From positions 1 to 20,801 of the forward strand of contig CALBXV010000641.1 in NCBI GenBank assembly GCA_937890045.1: 20,801 bases of DNA, written 5' to 3'. Below are positions 6,310-15,500 of this stretch, piece after piece; within the stretch, counting starts at the first letter, position 1; each line of letters begins with the position of its first letter. The notes under the pieces are model-generated. The model was given only the letters and a program-made list of their open reading frames with translations, had not been told where the DNA came from and made no database searches. Source of the DNA: an uncultured archaeon. Lineage in GTDB: Archaea; Thermoproteota; Nitrososphaeria; Nitrososphaerales; CALBXV01. A program made the translations under genes and the position numbers.

Positions 6310-9300
6310 TTATGCGATATTGGTTGCACCCAATATAGTAACTGTTAAAGGTGTATAAGTTATTGACCTACCATAAGCCCCTCTAGAATACACCCTAAAT
6401 TCTATTGGTGATGATAATACACCATTATCAACTTTATTTTCTAATTCTGTATATGTATTAGTTGTTATAGTATTACCAACAGTTGTAGTTCTAACTAATT
6501 GGTTATTAAACCAATTTTCAACAATAATATCTACATATTCTTCACCTAAAGGTGTTCCTTCTTTTACAGCATAACCAAATCCCTGTCTACCATAACCTGT
6601 TTGTTTATTGACTAATTGCCATTTTATTTTTAAATCTGTTTCTATTGTTCTACCAGAAGAACTACGCCTTAATTTACCATCATTATTTACTAATTGAACA
6701 GAAGAAGGTGGATGTGGTCTATGTGCTCTACCAAGAACTTTTTGTGATAAAGCTGGTACATCAGATATATCTAGTTCATTTTTAAATAGGTTAACAGGTA
6801 CAGCCTTATAATATAAATTTGTACCAATTTTACCCTTTCCTAATGTAAAGTGATCTACAGTTTTCATTTGATAAACTGTAGAACCTACAGGATGTACAGT
6901 TGTTGCTGTACCATGTCTACCTCTTATAAAATTAGATAATTCATAAGTATTAGTACTAGCTAAATTACAATTTTGAACCATCATATATTCATCATCAATT
7001 ACTAATGAATTAATACCTGAAAACATTTCGTCTCTTGTAGAACTTACAAAATCTGAACCTGATAAACCTGTTACATCAACTTCTATTGTTTGAGAATCTA
7101 ACCAAAAATCTTGATCCATAGCTGTTTTTAATATACCTACTGGCGGATTATGTCTACTCTGTAATAATAAACCGTAACTTATACCATCATCAGTACTATA
7201 ATATAAATCAATACCTATATTATCAGGACTTGCTTTACCATATAAAACAGCCATTTCTAAAACACCTGTATCAGTTAATAATTCATATGGTGTTTCTTTA
7301 ACATTAAATCCAACAACATTAGATAACCCTATATTATAAGGTTTATCTGGTACTGCTAATGAAGATGGTACTGTATAACTTACTGTATCAAATATATAAT
7401 CAGGCTCTTCTCTACACATAAAACCTAAATTAAAATCTTCTCTTTCTTCAATATTTGTAATTCTAGACCTTAACCAATTTATATTAGCATTTGGAAAATG
7501 TAATTGAATAGGGTCACCAACTTCTAAATCTAAATGTTCGGGTCCTAAAGTAAAAGAAAATCTTCTTCTACCATATAGAGAATTTCTTAACATAATATTA
7601 CCAACGTGTTTTACAACTTCTTTATCAACAAAGCCAGGTAAAGATATAGAAGTTTTATCTATACCAATTGCTTCTTGATCTGCAATATCTTCAACCATTA
7701 TAGGTCTTGAAGAATAAGCTTTTTCTGGATCTGTAAATTCTATTTCTAAACGATTTACTCTTTCTGAATTACCTGTTTCTTCTATTCTTAAACTCTGGTC
7801 AGTACCTGTACCTACAAGATGATTTTCAGAAATAGTTGCAATAATATCCTCATTTTTAGAAACAAGTAATTTTATACCACTACCAGAAAATATAACTGAT
7901 ACCCAACCATGTGAAGCAAGAGTACCAAGAAGTCCAGATAAATCACTTTTTTCTGTAACAGGCACATTTATATAGTACCCATTATCTATACAATCTTGTT
8001 TTGCTTTAGGAAAATTTGTTACCCCATTAAAATTACCACCATATCTATTAGAAGTAATTATATCATCTATAACTTCTGCTGTTGTAATTAATTCATGAGT
8101 TGTTCCAGCAAGAGAATAACTTTCAGGAGATCCATAAGAATAAACAATATCATTAAAAGTTCCTGAACCTAATTCAGATACAGTACTTGGAACACCTAAA
8201 GTTCTAATCATATAATCATCATGTTCATATAAACCTGTACCATAATGTTCATAACTTTCTATACTACTGGTATTTACAAAGTTATCTCTTGTTTTATAAA
8301 TTTTCCATTTATCTAAATCTGAACTATCATTTTTACCAAAATATAAAGTTCTATTATCATGATGTAATGGAACATGATAAGTATTAGTTGTTTGAGATTG
8401 TAAAGCAGATGGATTTTTATTAACAACAGCTGCTGTTGAATATAAAACATCTGACCAACTATTTGTAATTAAATCATAATATTTTATTTTGCCAGTATTA
8501 ACAGATGCAGTACCATTAGTATAACCTACATATATTATAGCACCAATCCTTGATACACTCCCTATTTGTGGTGTAAAATCTGTTTCTAAATCATTAGTAT
8601 TAACTTTAAGAGATGAAGAAACATTATTTATTGTTTTCCAAGGTCCTATTAAACCAGTACCAGTTCTATAATCTTCTGATAGTGATACACTTACTCTATA
8701 AACATTACCATTAGATAATAAGGCAATAAAAACATTTTCATATTCAAAAAATGATACTTCTTTAATATCTTCTTCTGGTATTCTTACTACTTGAGCCCAA
8801 GCATGAGTAGTTCCAACTGGGAATCCAGCAACTTGATTTGTACTACCAAAAACTGATGGTGTTTTATAATTATGTGTTCTTGCCCATATATCAAAAAATC
8901 CTGTATCAATTGAATATCTCATAGCTACAAGAGTAACATCTTCTTCTCTTACAATAGTACTATCTAATGCATCATATGCTGTACCATTCCAATATAATTC
9001 TGTCTGACTTACTACACCTTTACCACCACCTAAACCTAATAAAATATCATTACCACTATGACTTAATGTATTCCATCTAAATGAAACAGTTCCACCACCT
9101 GTAGCATCTTGCCATTCATTTTCATCAGCTCTAATATAAATATTATCTAATCTACCACAAGGAAAAGTATCTTTACTATAAGGGTACATTTTATCATATG
9201 TAGACATATCAGCATCAATAGAAATATGTGATGCAGTAGTAGGTGTTACTATAACTTCATACGCATAATCTGGAATGTCTATTGAAATAGGGTGTGTTGT

Positions 9301-10416
9301 ATAACCAGTAGGTGAACTTGTAAAACTCATTTTTTCTGTTATACGAACAATATTTTGAGTACTATCTAACGGTAATGAACCAGACCAAGTATCTATTGGT
9401 TTTTCATTACCAACATAATTTAAATCACCTTCAAAAAATTTAATATTTATACTATCATAACTATTAGTTACTGCTAATGTTGAACATGCAATATAATCAC
9501 CAGAACCAACAATATTTACACCACCAATAGATTCAAAATTATTATATATATTATCTGTTCTATTATAAATTAAACCTGCAGTATCAGAACCACTATAAGT
9601 AGTCCAACCAGGCATATAATCTCTATTATTATATTTTAAATAACCACCTTGAATTAAACTTGATCCTAACCCATTACTTGTTGCAACACCTGGATTCCAA
9701 GATAAATGATTAGTTTCTGCATCAGTTCTACCACTAGATAAACCTAAAGCATACAATGCACTTTCAACTTCAAAAGTTAAAGCTGGTATACTAGAACTAC
9801 TACCTAAATTATAATCGTTGAATACTATATAAGATGTACCACGATAACCTATAGCTTTTCCTGTTTTATCTGTTAAAGAAGTATCAGCCTCTTGTGTAAA
9901 TGAACCAGGATAAAAAGTATGTGGTACATCTACAACATTTTTACCTTCATAGATTTTATGTAATTTAAGAGGCCCTTCACCTAATGCCATTACAAAATCT
10001 GCTGTAAACCATGTAGTGGTAGTAGTTGTTTCAGTAGTACCTCCATCGCCTCCTCCACCGCCACCTTTTCCTCCACCTCTACTAGAACTTACAACTTGTG
10101 TTGATTCATGACGAACAATTTCACTTTTATGCATCATATTAGCACCAATACGAGTTCTGCCAAATATTACTGTAACTGCTACACCTTCAACAGCAGAAGT
10201 TCCTACAGCAGATTTAATTAGCCTTATTTTAGTTTCAGGCTTTGGAGGTGGATACATCATACCACCAGCAATACCACCACCTGCACTACCAACCATACCA
10301 CCTAATGAGGCACCAATCATTGCGCCTTCCCATCCACCCATAGGACCACCAATTACAGCACCAATAATCATACCACCTACTATTGCACCAGTTTGCACAT
10401 TTTGTTTACTACCCAT
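6310..10416 (-). CDS. Tail tip / host specificity protein (central tail hub), 1368 residues
   Basis: The large tip protein that closes the distal tail and leads to host contact. Residues 10-54 form a glycine zipper-like hydrophobic segment (GAIVGGMIIGAVIGG onward). Residues 113-135 are a Gly then Thr low-complexity linker, followed by WFTADFVMALGEGPL (136-150), the counterpart of the conserved aCEGPI region of J-like and GTA gp15-like proteins. The hub part, near residues 930-1010 (FTLGPEHLDLEVGDPIQLHF), matches the phage-tail_3 type domain. Residues about 362-451 form a separate inserted beta domain closely similar to the small protein at 12209-12544. The C-terminal region has fibronectin-like strands. 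The order DUF2460-like, DUF2163, NlpC/P60, tip protein is the GTA/alphaproteobacterial phage tip cassette. The ATG at 10416 has GAGG 7 bases upstream; two 13-bp repeats lie just before it. Confidence 0.85.
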   Translation of the reverse strand: MGSKQNVQTGAIVGGMIIGAVIGGPMGGWEGAMIGASLGGMVGSAGGGIAGGMMYPPPKPETKIRLIKSAVGTSAVEGVAVTVIFGRTRIGANMMHKSEIVRHESTQVVSSSRGGGKGGGGGGDGGTTETTTTTTWFTADFVMALGEGPLKLHKIYEGKNVVDVPHTFYPGSFTQEADTSLTDKTGKAIGYRGTSYIVFNDYNLGSSSSIPALTFEVESALYALGLSSGRTDAETNHLSWNPGVATSNGLGSSLIQGGYLKYNNRDYMPGWTTYSGSDTAGLIYNRTDNIYNNFESIGGVNIVGSGDYIACSTLAVTNSYDSINIKFFEGDLNYVGNEKPIDTWSGSLPLDSTQNIVRITEKMSFTSSPTGYTTHPISIDIPDYAYEVIVTPTTASHISIDADMSTYDKMYPYSKDTFPCGRLDNIYIRADENEWQDATGGGTVSFRWNTLSHSGNDILLGLGGGKGVVSQTELYWNGTAYDALDSTIVREEDVTLVAMRYSIDTGFFDIWARTHNYKTPSVFGSTNQVAGFPVGTTHAWAQVVRIPEEDIKEVSFFEYENVFIALLSNGNVYRVSVSLSEDYRTGTGLIGPWKTINNVSSSLKVNTNDLETDFTPQIGSVSRIGAIIYVGYTNGTASVNTGKIKYYDLITNSWSDVLYSTAAVVNKNPSALQSQTTNTYHVPLHHDNRTLYFGKNDSSDLDKWKIYKTRDNFVNTSSIESYEHYGTGLYEHDDYMIRTLGVPSTVSELGSGTFNDIVYSYGSPESYSLAGTTHELITTAEVIDDIITSNRYGGNFNGVTNFPKAKQDCIDNGYYINVPVTEKSDLSGLLGTLASHGWVSVIFSGSGIKLLVSKNEDIIATISENHLVGTGTDQSLRIEETGNSERVNRLEIEFTDPEKAYSSRPIMVEDIADQEAIGIDKTSISLPGFVDKEVVKHVGNIMLRNSLYGRRRFSFTLGPEHLDLEVGDPIQLHFPNANINWLRSRITNIEEREDFNLGFMCREEPDYIFDTVSYTVPSSLAVPDKPYNIGLSNVVGFNVKETPYELLTDTGVLEMAVLYGKASPDNIGIDLYYSTDDGISYGLLLQSRHNPPVGILKTAMDQDFWLDSQTIEVDVTGLSGSDFVSSTRDEMFSGINSLVIDDEYMMVQNCNLASTNTYELSNFIRGRHGTATTVHPVGSTVYQMKTVDHFTLGKGKIGTNLYYKAVPVNLFKNELDISDVPALSQKVLGRAHRPHPPSSVQLVNNDGKLRRSSSGRTIETDLKIKWQLVNKQTGYGRQGFGYAVKEGTPLGEEYVDIIVENWFNNQLVRTTTVGNTITTNTYTELENKVDNGVLSSPIEFRVYSRGAYGRSITYTPLTVTILGATNIA

Positions 10417-10434
10417 ATTAATACCTCATATCTT

Positions 10435-10460
10435 GCACAGATATTTTGCACAGATATTTT
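10435..10460 (-). repeat. Two tandem copies of the 13-bp repeat AAAATATCTGTGC
   Basis: Minus-strand AAAATATCTGTGC occurs twice head to tail, beginning 4 bases after the TAG of the peptidase gene and ending 9 bases before the GAGG ribosome site of the tip gene. A weak partial third copy (AAGATATG) follows. The same 13-mer is repeated five times at 19745-19809 and occurs once at 967-979, so this is a member of a dispersed set located at gene junctions. No hairpin is obvious here. Function unknown. Confidence 0.85.
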
Positions 10461-10464
10461 ACAA

Positions 10465-10938
10465 CTAATCTATATAAGAATAATATTTTCTTTCTCTTTT
10501 ATACCATCTAGTACTATATCTATTTGATATGGTTACACCCACACCTCTTTCTGAATGTATTATAAAATCATCTTTTAATAATAATGAACTATGAGATAAA
10601 CACTTACCAAACTGATATAAAATTAAATCTCCATATTGTATTTCTTCTTTTTTTATTTCTACACAATATTTTTGCACTATTAATTCAAACATCTCACCTA
10701 CAGGTTTATGCCATGCCCAATCTTCAGGATAAAAATCAGGTTTTTCTTCTTTAATTAAACCTAATTTAGCATAAACACCTATAATAAACATACCACAATC
10801 AGTACCTAAACCTTTATTTAATGTATAATGTCTATGAGGTGTACCCACCCAACTTTTAGCTTCAACTACTACTTTATTTCTCCACTCTTGTCCTCTATTT
10901 GCAATATTTCTTTCACCTAATCCCTGCTTTACTACCAT
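10465..10938 (-). CDS. NlpC/P60-type tail peptidase
   Basis: A 157-residue NlpC/P60 cysteine peptidase of the tail-tip type (GTA gp14 / lambda K C-terminal-like). SWVGTPHRHY at 29-38 is the family's entry motif. Cys48 in GTDCGMFI is the expected nucleophile; His116 (CLSHSS) and His128 (FIIHSE) supply the remaining catalytic residues or their neighbourhood. QYGDLILYQFG (101-111) is the conserved GDLvlf strand. Such proteins cut peptide links in cell wall peptidoglycan during DNA entry or take part in tip assembly. It lies between the DUF2163 protein and the tip protein, the standard order. Start supported by AGGAG 6 bases upstream. It has no signal peptide, as expected for a virion-incorporated enzyme. 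Confidence 0.88.
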   Translation of the reverse strand: MVVKQGLGERNIANRGQEWRNKVVVEAKSWVGTPHRHYTLNKGLGTDCGMFIIGVYAKLGLIKEEKPDFYPEDWAWHKPVGEMFELIVQKYCVEIKKEEIQYGDLILYQFGKCLSHSSLLLKDDFIIHSERGVGVTISNRYSTRWYKRERKYYSYID

Positions 10939-10947
10939 ATTTTTCTC

Positions 10948-11772
10948 CTATAAAACTGCATCTTGTTTAGGAACAAAAGGAAACCCACCATAATTAATCA
11001 AATTATTAAATTTACTTTCACAATCATCAAGATCATGTTTACAACCAGGTGCAACTTTAAAAGATATAGTTTGACCTACTGCATATGGGAAAGGTGGTAT
11101 AACTGTAATTGTATTACTTGTATGGTTAGATATCGATCTTTTAAAATTTTTATTATCACCATCTGTCATTTCTATAAAACCTAAAGTATAGTAATCACTT
11201 GATTTAGCAGAAAATGTAGATGAATATAAAGTTTTACCACTTGGTGATGATTGAGATGTTATACCGTCACTTTGATATGTTGTAAGACCAAGAGAACAAA
11301 ATTTATCATATAACTTCCAATTACAAGCTACCTGTATTTCCCTTCTTGGTAACAGAAAATTAAGAAAGTCTAATGTTTGTGCTCTTAATTCTAGTTGATT
11401 AAAACTAGAAGAAATATTTGCTACTTCACCTTCAAATAATAATATATTATCATGATCAGGTGCATCTTTTCTAACTCTAGTAATAGAAAAAGCAGCACCG
11501 CTTAATGTATTAGAAGTAACTGCTCTATTTAAACCCCAATTTGTAGCTAATGATATACTTGTTTGATCTACTCTAAGATCTGCAGAAAAAATTATTTTGC
11601 TTCTTTTAATTGGATATGGTTTATATGTTAAACCGTGATATGTTACAGATTCTTTGCTATCAGTATACGTAAATAAAGACATACCTGCAGCAGATATTTT
11701 ATATAATTCTACTACAGCCTGCGTTAATCCAGCCAAATGTGCAGAATATCCTGTTGATAAAACTCTTGTCAT
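10948..11772 (-). CDS. DUF2163 / phage_BR0599 minor tail protein
   Basis: A 274-residue minor tail protein. The N-terminal half (YKPYPIKRSKI, about 52-62, then SADLRVDQTSISL) is of DUF2163 type. The C-terminal half carries the phage_BR0599 signature: ACNWKLYDKFCSLG (about 149-162) and PGCKHDLDDCESKFNNL followed by NYGGFPFVP at the very end. The paired cysteines of these segments are conserved in the family and may form a metal site or disulfides. In gene transfer agents the homologue (gp13-like) is a hub protein that joins the distal tail ring to the megatron tip. Its neighbours on each side are the expected partners. Ribosome site AAGG is 11 bases upstream of the ATG, acceptable but not strong. 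Confidence 0.85.
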   Translation of the reverse strand: MTRVLSTGYSAHLAGLTQAVVELYKISAAGMSLFTYTDSKESVTYHGLTYKPYPIKRSKIIFSADLRVDQTSISLATNWGLNRAVTSNTLSGAAFSITRVRKDAPDHDNILLFEGEVANISSSFNQLELRAQTLDFLNFLLPRREIQVACNWKLYDKFCSLGLTTYQSDGITSQSSPSGKTLYSSTFSAKSSDYYTLGFIEMTDGDNKNFKRSISNHTSNTITVIPPFPYAVGQTISFKVAPGCKHDLDDCESKFNNLINYGGFPFVPKQDAVL

Positions 11773-11790
11773 AATTTAACATACCTTATA

Positions 11791-12156
11791 TTATACAACT
11801 TCTTCCAAAAAAGAAACTTCACCAAAATAACCTAAAATATTCGCAAAATAATCAAAATTCTGCATATCTTTATCAAATGTAACAGTATGTGTTGTACCTA
11901 AAGATGGAACATATAACTGAAAATTTTCATAAGTACCTTTTCTAGCAATAAAAAAAGTTTTTATTTCATTCATATCTGATATTGAAATAGGTGTCCTGTA
12001 TTTTATTGTAAATCTATATCTAGGTAAATCCCATTTAGAATTTCTTACTCTTTTTCCAGAATCAAATTCTGTAACTATAGTTCTAAATTCAGGTTGAACA
12101 TTAAAATGTTCAACAGTTGGATTTGTAGAACTTGATGTCCATGTATAAACAGCCAT
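11791..12156 (-). CDS. DUF2460-like distal tail protein
   Basis: A 121-residue protein with the run KWDLPRYRFTIKYRTPIS followed by a helix (SDMNEIKTFFIARKG) and NFQLYVPS. This is typical of phage minor tail proteins such as the DUF2460 / lambda gpM-like distal tail group, where a beta barrel ring joins the tail tube to the hub. It is shorter than full DUF2460 proteins (about 200 residues), so the assignment is by partial similarity and by position immediately upstream of the DUF2163 gene. The start is secured by AGGGAG 9 bases upstream. No cysteines or membrane segments. Confidence 0.7.
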   Translation of the reverse strand: MAVYTWTSSSTNPTVEHFNVQPEFRTIVTEFDSGKRVRNSKWDLPRYRFTIKYRTPISISDMNEIKTFFIARKGTYENFQLYVPSLGTTHTVTFDKDMQNFDYFANILGYFGEVSFLEEVV

Positions 12157-12208
12157 TTAAAATAACTCCCTAATTATAAAATAAAAACAATTTATCATAA
12201 TATACCCT

Positions 12209-12544
12209 TTACAGAGTGTGCCAACGAAAGTGAACAGTTCCACCTAAAGTAGCACCTTTTATAAAAACATTAGTCATCCTAATACAAGGAAACGATTCCT
12301 TTGTAGTTGCCTGTATTGTATCATATCCAGTCATAACAAAAGTATCTGATACATATAAATCATGTGTTGGTGTTGCAACCAACTCATAGGCATCATCAGG
12401 TACAACTAATGTCAAACCTGATGTAGTAAATACTAAAGGAGATGTTTTAGGTGTATCGCTACCATCTTGACATATAAATTTTGCTGTAACTTGTACATTA
12501 TTACCTGCTGAGTCTTTTTGCAAAGCAGATGTTATAGTTGCCAT
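12209..12544 (-). CDS. Small beta-domain tail protein, paralogous to a domain in the tip protein
   Basis: A 111-residue protein not matching a family I can name. Its residues about 40-111 align by eye with residues about 366-451 of the tip protein. Shared are PD-x-AYE, xTPT, an FPC-x-R-x-x-N-(V/I)-(F/Y)-I-(K/R) core and the C-terminal GGTVxFRWxTL; the tip copy has about 7 extra residues before GGTV. The content is beta-rich with no helices of note. Position between the tape measure and distal tail genes suggests a tail protein, perhaps a tube-end or decoration domain of the same fold as the tip insertion. Start supported by GGAG 7 bases upstream. A 52-bp gap to the next gene contains only that gene's ribosome site. 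Confidence 0.7.
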   Translation of the reverse strand: MATITSALQKDSAGNNVQVTAKFICQDGSDTPKTSPLVFTTSGLTLVVPDDAYELVATPTHDLYVSDTFVMTGYDTIQATTKESFPCIRMTNVFIKGATLGGTVHFRWHTL

Positions 12545-12562
12545 ATTAATTCTCCATAATAA

Positions 12563-15500
12563 TTATAACGGTCTTCTATTTATATCACCACCTAAATTAC
12601 CTATTGTTGGTGATCCTTTTACATCTAATACTGCAGATGCTATTGTATCTTTATTAGCTTTTACGTATTCTTGAAAACTTTGTGCATCAAGTGCATTTAT
12701 AACAAATGTAGTAGGTTTAATTAAATCTGCAAATTTATCTAGTGGTACTATTGCTTCTCTCTGTCCTTTTTCTGATATTGCTGCTAGTGTTGGTCTTTTA
12801 GTTATTACATTAGAACTATCTAACTTTGCCATATTTGCTACACCACCTTTAGCAAATTTTACCAAATCAGCTTCAAAATCTAAACTTGATATTCCACCTC
12901 TAGCAAACTTAACTAAATCCATTATTCCACCTTTAGCTGCATACTCTACATTTTGACCTTGGTTAAAAAATTCGTCATGTGCTCCAGTGTCAGCTTGATT
13001 AGCTCCACCTGATCCTTCTGTTCCAGTACCTTGTTTCTTTGAACTACTCGCAAGCTTTTTCACACTATCGAAGACAAAACCGACTACTTTACTAAACAAA
13101 TTTGGTCCTTTTGGTGCTTTTTCTACTACAGATTTTACTGTTCCACCCTTTTCACCTTTTATCATCCCATATACTTTAGAGAAAGCTGAACCTATACCTG
13201 TTAAAATACCACCAATAGCAATACCTATACCACCTACAATCCTTGTTATTCCACCTCCAAGTTTTGAAAGAAAACCAGGTCCATCACCAATACTTTCTTT
13301 AATACATGCACATATCTTTTCAGCACAATCACACCCATTAGATTTAAGGTTATCAAGAATACCTTTTTGCTCATTTTCTTTATTTCTTTTTGAACTTTTT
13401 AATGATTCTTTTTTTATTACGTCAAGAGATTTAGATACATCTTCTATAGGTTCTTTTTTTCCTTCCTCTAGACCTAAAGATGTTGCTGCATTAATCTTCT
13501 CCTTTTCTTCTGATAAACTAGAATAACCATCATATTTACTTTCATCTTGTGTCTTTTTCTTTAACAAACCAAAAGTTATTTTATTAAATACCCAGAGTAA
13601 ACCTTTACCTATTTCTCTAACTGTGGTGCTAACAGCCCTTCCTATATTTGTTAAAATACTACTTACACCACTTTTAATCCTTGTAAATAAACCTTCTGTT
13701 TCTTTTACTTTAACTTCTTTTTCCTTATCTTCACCTTCAGCAAGTTTAGGTTTAAGTCCATCTTTTGAACCAATAGCATCTTTAATACATTCACATAGTT
13801 TATCAGCACAACTACATTCGCCAGATTTATATTCTTTATCTGTTTCTTCTTCTTCTTTAGCTTCAGATATAGCTTTTATGACTTTGGGTGATCTATGTTC
13901 TTTAATTCCTGTAAGATAATCTTCCTTTTTAAGTTTTTCCAATTCTGGTATTGTCTTTGCTTGCTCCCCTTGAATAGTAACTGGTACACCACCTTCTTTA
14001 TGTGTTGTATTATCAACAATTTTTTTATCTTCTTCTTTAGCTTCTTTTACTGTATCACTAATAGACTTTAATACCCCATATTGTTTATTTGCTATTTCTT
14101 TATCTTCATCAGACTTTTTCTGTGCTATTGCTTTTAAATCTTCTACAGATGCACCTTCCTTTGGAAGAAGCTTTGGTGCAAATTTTCTAATAACTTTAGA
14201 AACAATTGTTTTACCTGCAAAACCTGTTATCTCTTTTAATATGGAATCAAAGAAACTCTGAAAAGTTTCTTGTAAGCTGGTTAATTCACCTTTAATGGTT
14301 TTAAAGAAAAAGTTACCAAGAGAATCAGCTAAACTTTGTGCTAACTGTACACCCATAGCCTCTATTCTTCCTCTTGCATTATCAAAATCATCAGCCCATT
14401 TTATCATCCCGCGAGAAAGTTTATCTGTTTCTTGGTGCATTGCATTTGTTTCTTTTTGGAACTGATTAAAGAACCTCTGTTGTTCTTCTGTAAGACTCCA
14501 ATAATGTTCTCTTAATTTATCTAATAGTTCATCATTAGCTATTATTTGCTGTTCTGTTGTTAATCCCAATTCTTTTGTATGATTCTTCATCGCCTTTTTA
14601 AGTCTACCAAATTGCATTAACCATTTGTTAGTTTCTTGTTTAAACTTCTTAGACGGCATAACACCTAATGTTTCTATAAATGCACCTTCTCTTACTATTT
14701 CCATCCTGCGTTGTGTTTCTTTTAATTCTCTCTCATACTGCTTTTGTTTATCCCCAGTAAATTTCTCCATTGTTTTTATTGTTTCTTTAAGACGTTGAAC
14801 CATTCTTTCTGCTGCACCTTCTCCTTGTAGACTCATAACATTTTTATACCATCCTGATTTATTTTCTCCTTCTCTAAGTTTTTCACTTAATTGTGCTGCA
14901 TTTCTTTGATTAAACGCTAATGTTTCATAAGCATGAACCATAGCCTTTACTTGTGGTTGTATACCAGCTAATTGGTTCTGATATGTCATGCTTGCTGTAT
15001 CCATTGTTTCAGTAACAGTTTTTAGCTTTTTCTCAAACAAATCCATCATCTTTATAGGATGATCTGCAGTCATAGCTTTTTCTATATTAGGAATTTCTAT
15101 ACCCATAGCCGTCTGGTATATGTGTGTTCCTTTTCTTACTGTCTCTCCAACTCTTTCTAACCAGTTTGAACCGTCATATAAAATACTACCTTCCAATGAA
15201 GTTTTTATTCTATCTAATTCAATTTTTTTCTTTTTTGCATCTGGACTATCCGATTTTATGTCAGCTTTTTGTTTTTCAATTGCAGCAATAAGAGAATCTA
15301 ATACTCTCATAGACTCTAGTGCTTGCGCATTTTCTTCATCTGCTAATCTTATGCTTCTATACCACGCACCTCTTTGTACTTTACTATGCTCTTTTGAATT
15401 AGATGAAATTAATTTTTGCCACTCTTTTATATTCTTTGAATTTTTCTGTATTGTACTCTGTAATTCTGTTAAAGTTCTCGTATCAGTAAAACCTTTTTGT

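Noticed and set aside
10963..11184. Plus-strand frame opposite the DUF2163 gene
   Set aside because: Shadow of the conserved phage_BR0599 C-terminal region; Ile/Thr/Cys-rich translation without motifs.
12157..12198. A 13-codon frame in the gap before the DUF2460-like gene
   Set aside because: No ribosome site of its own, contains the ribosome site of the next gene, and no recognisable content.
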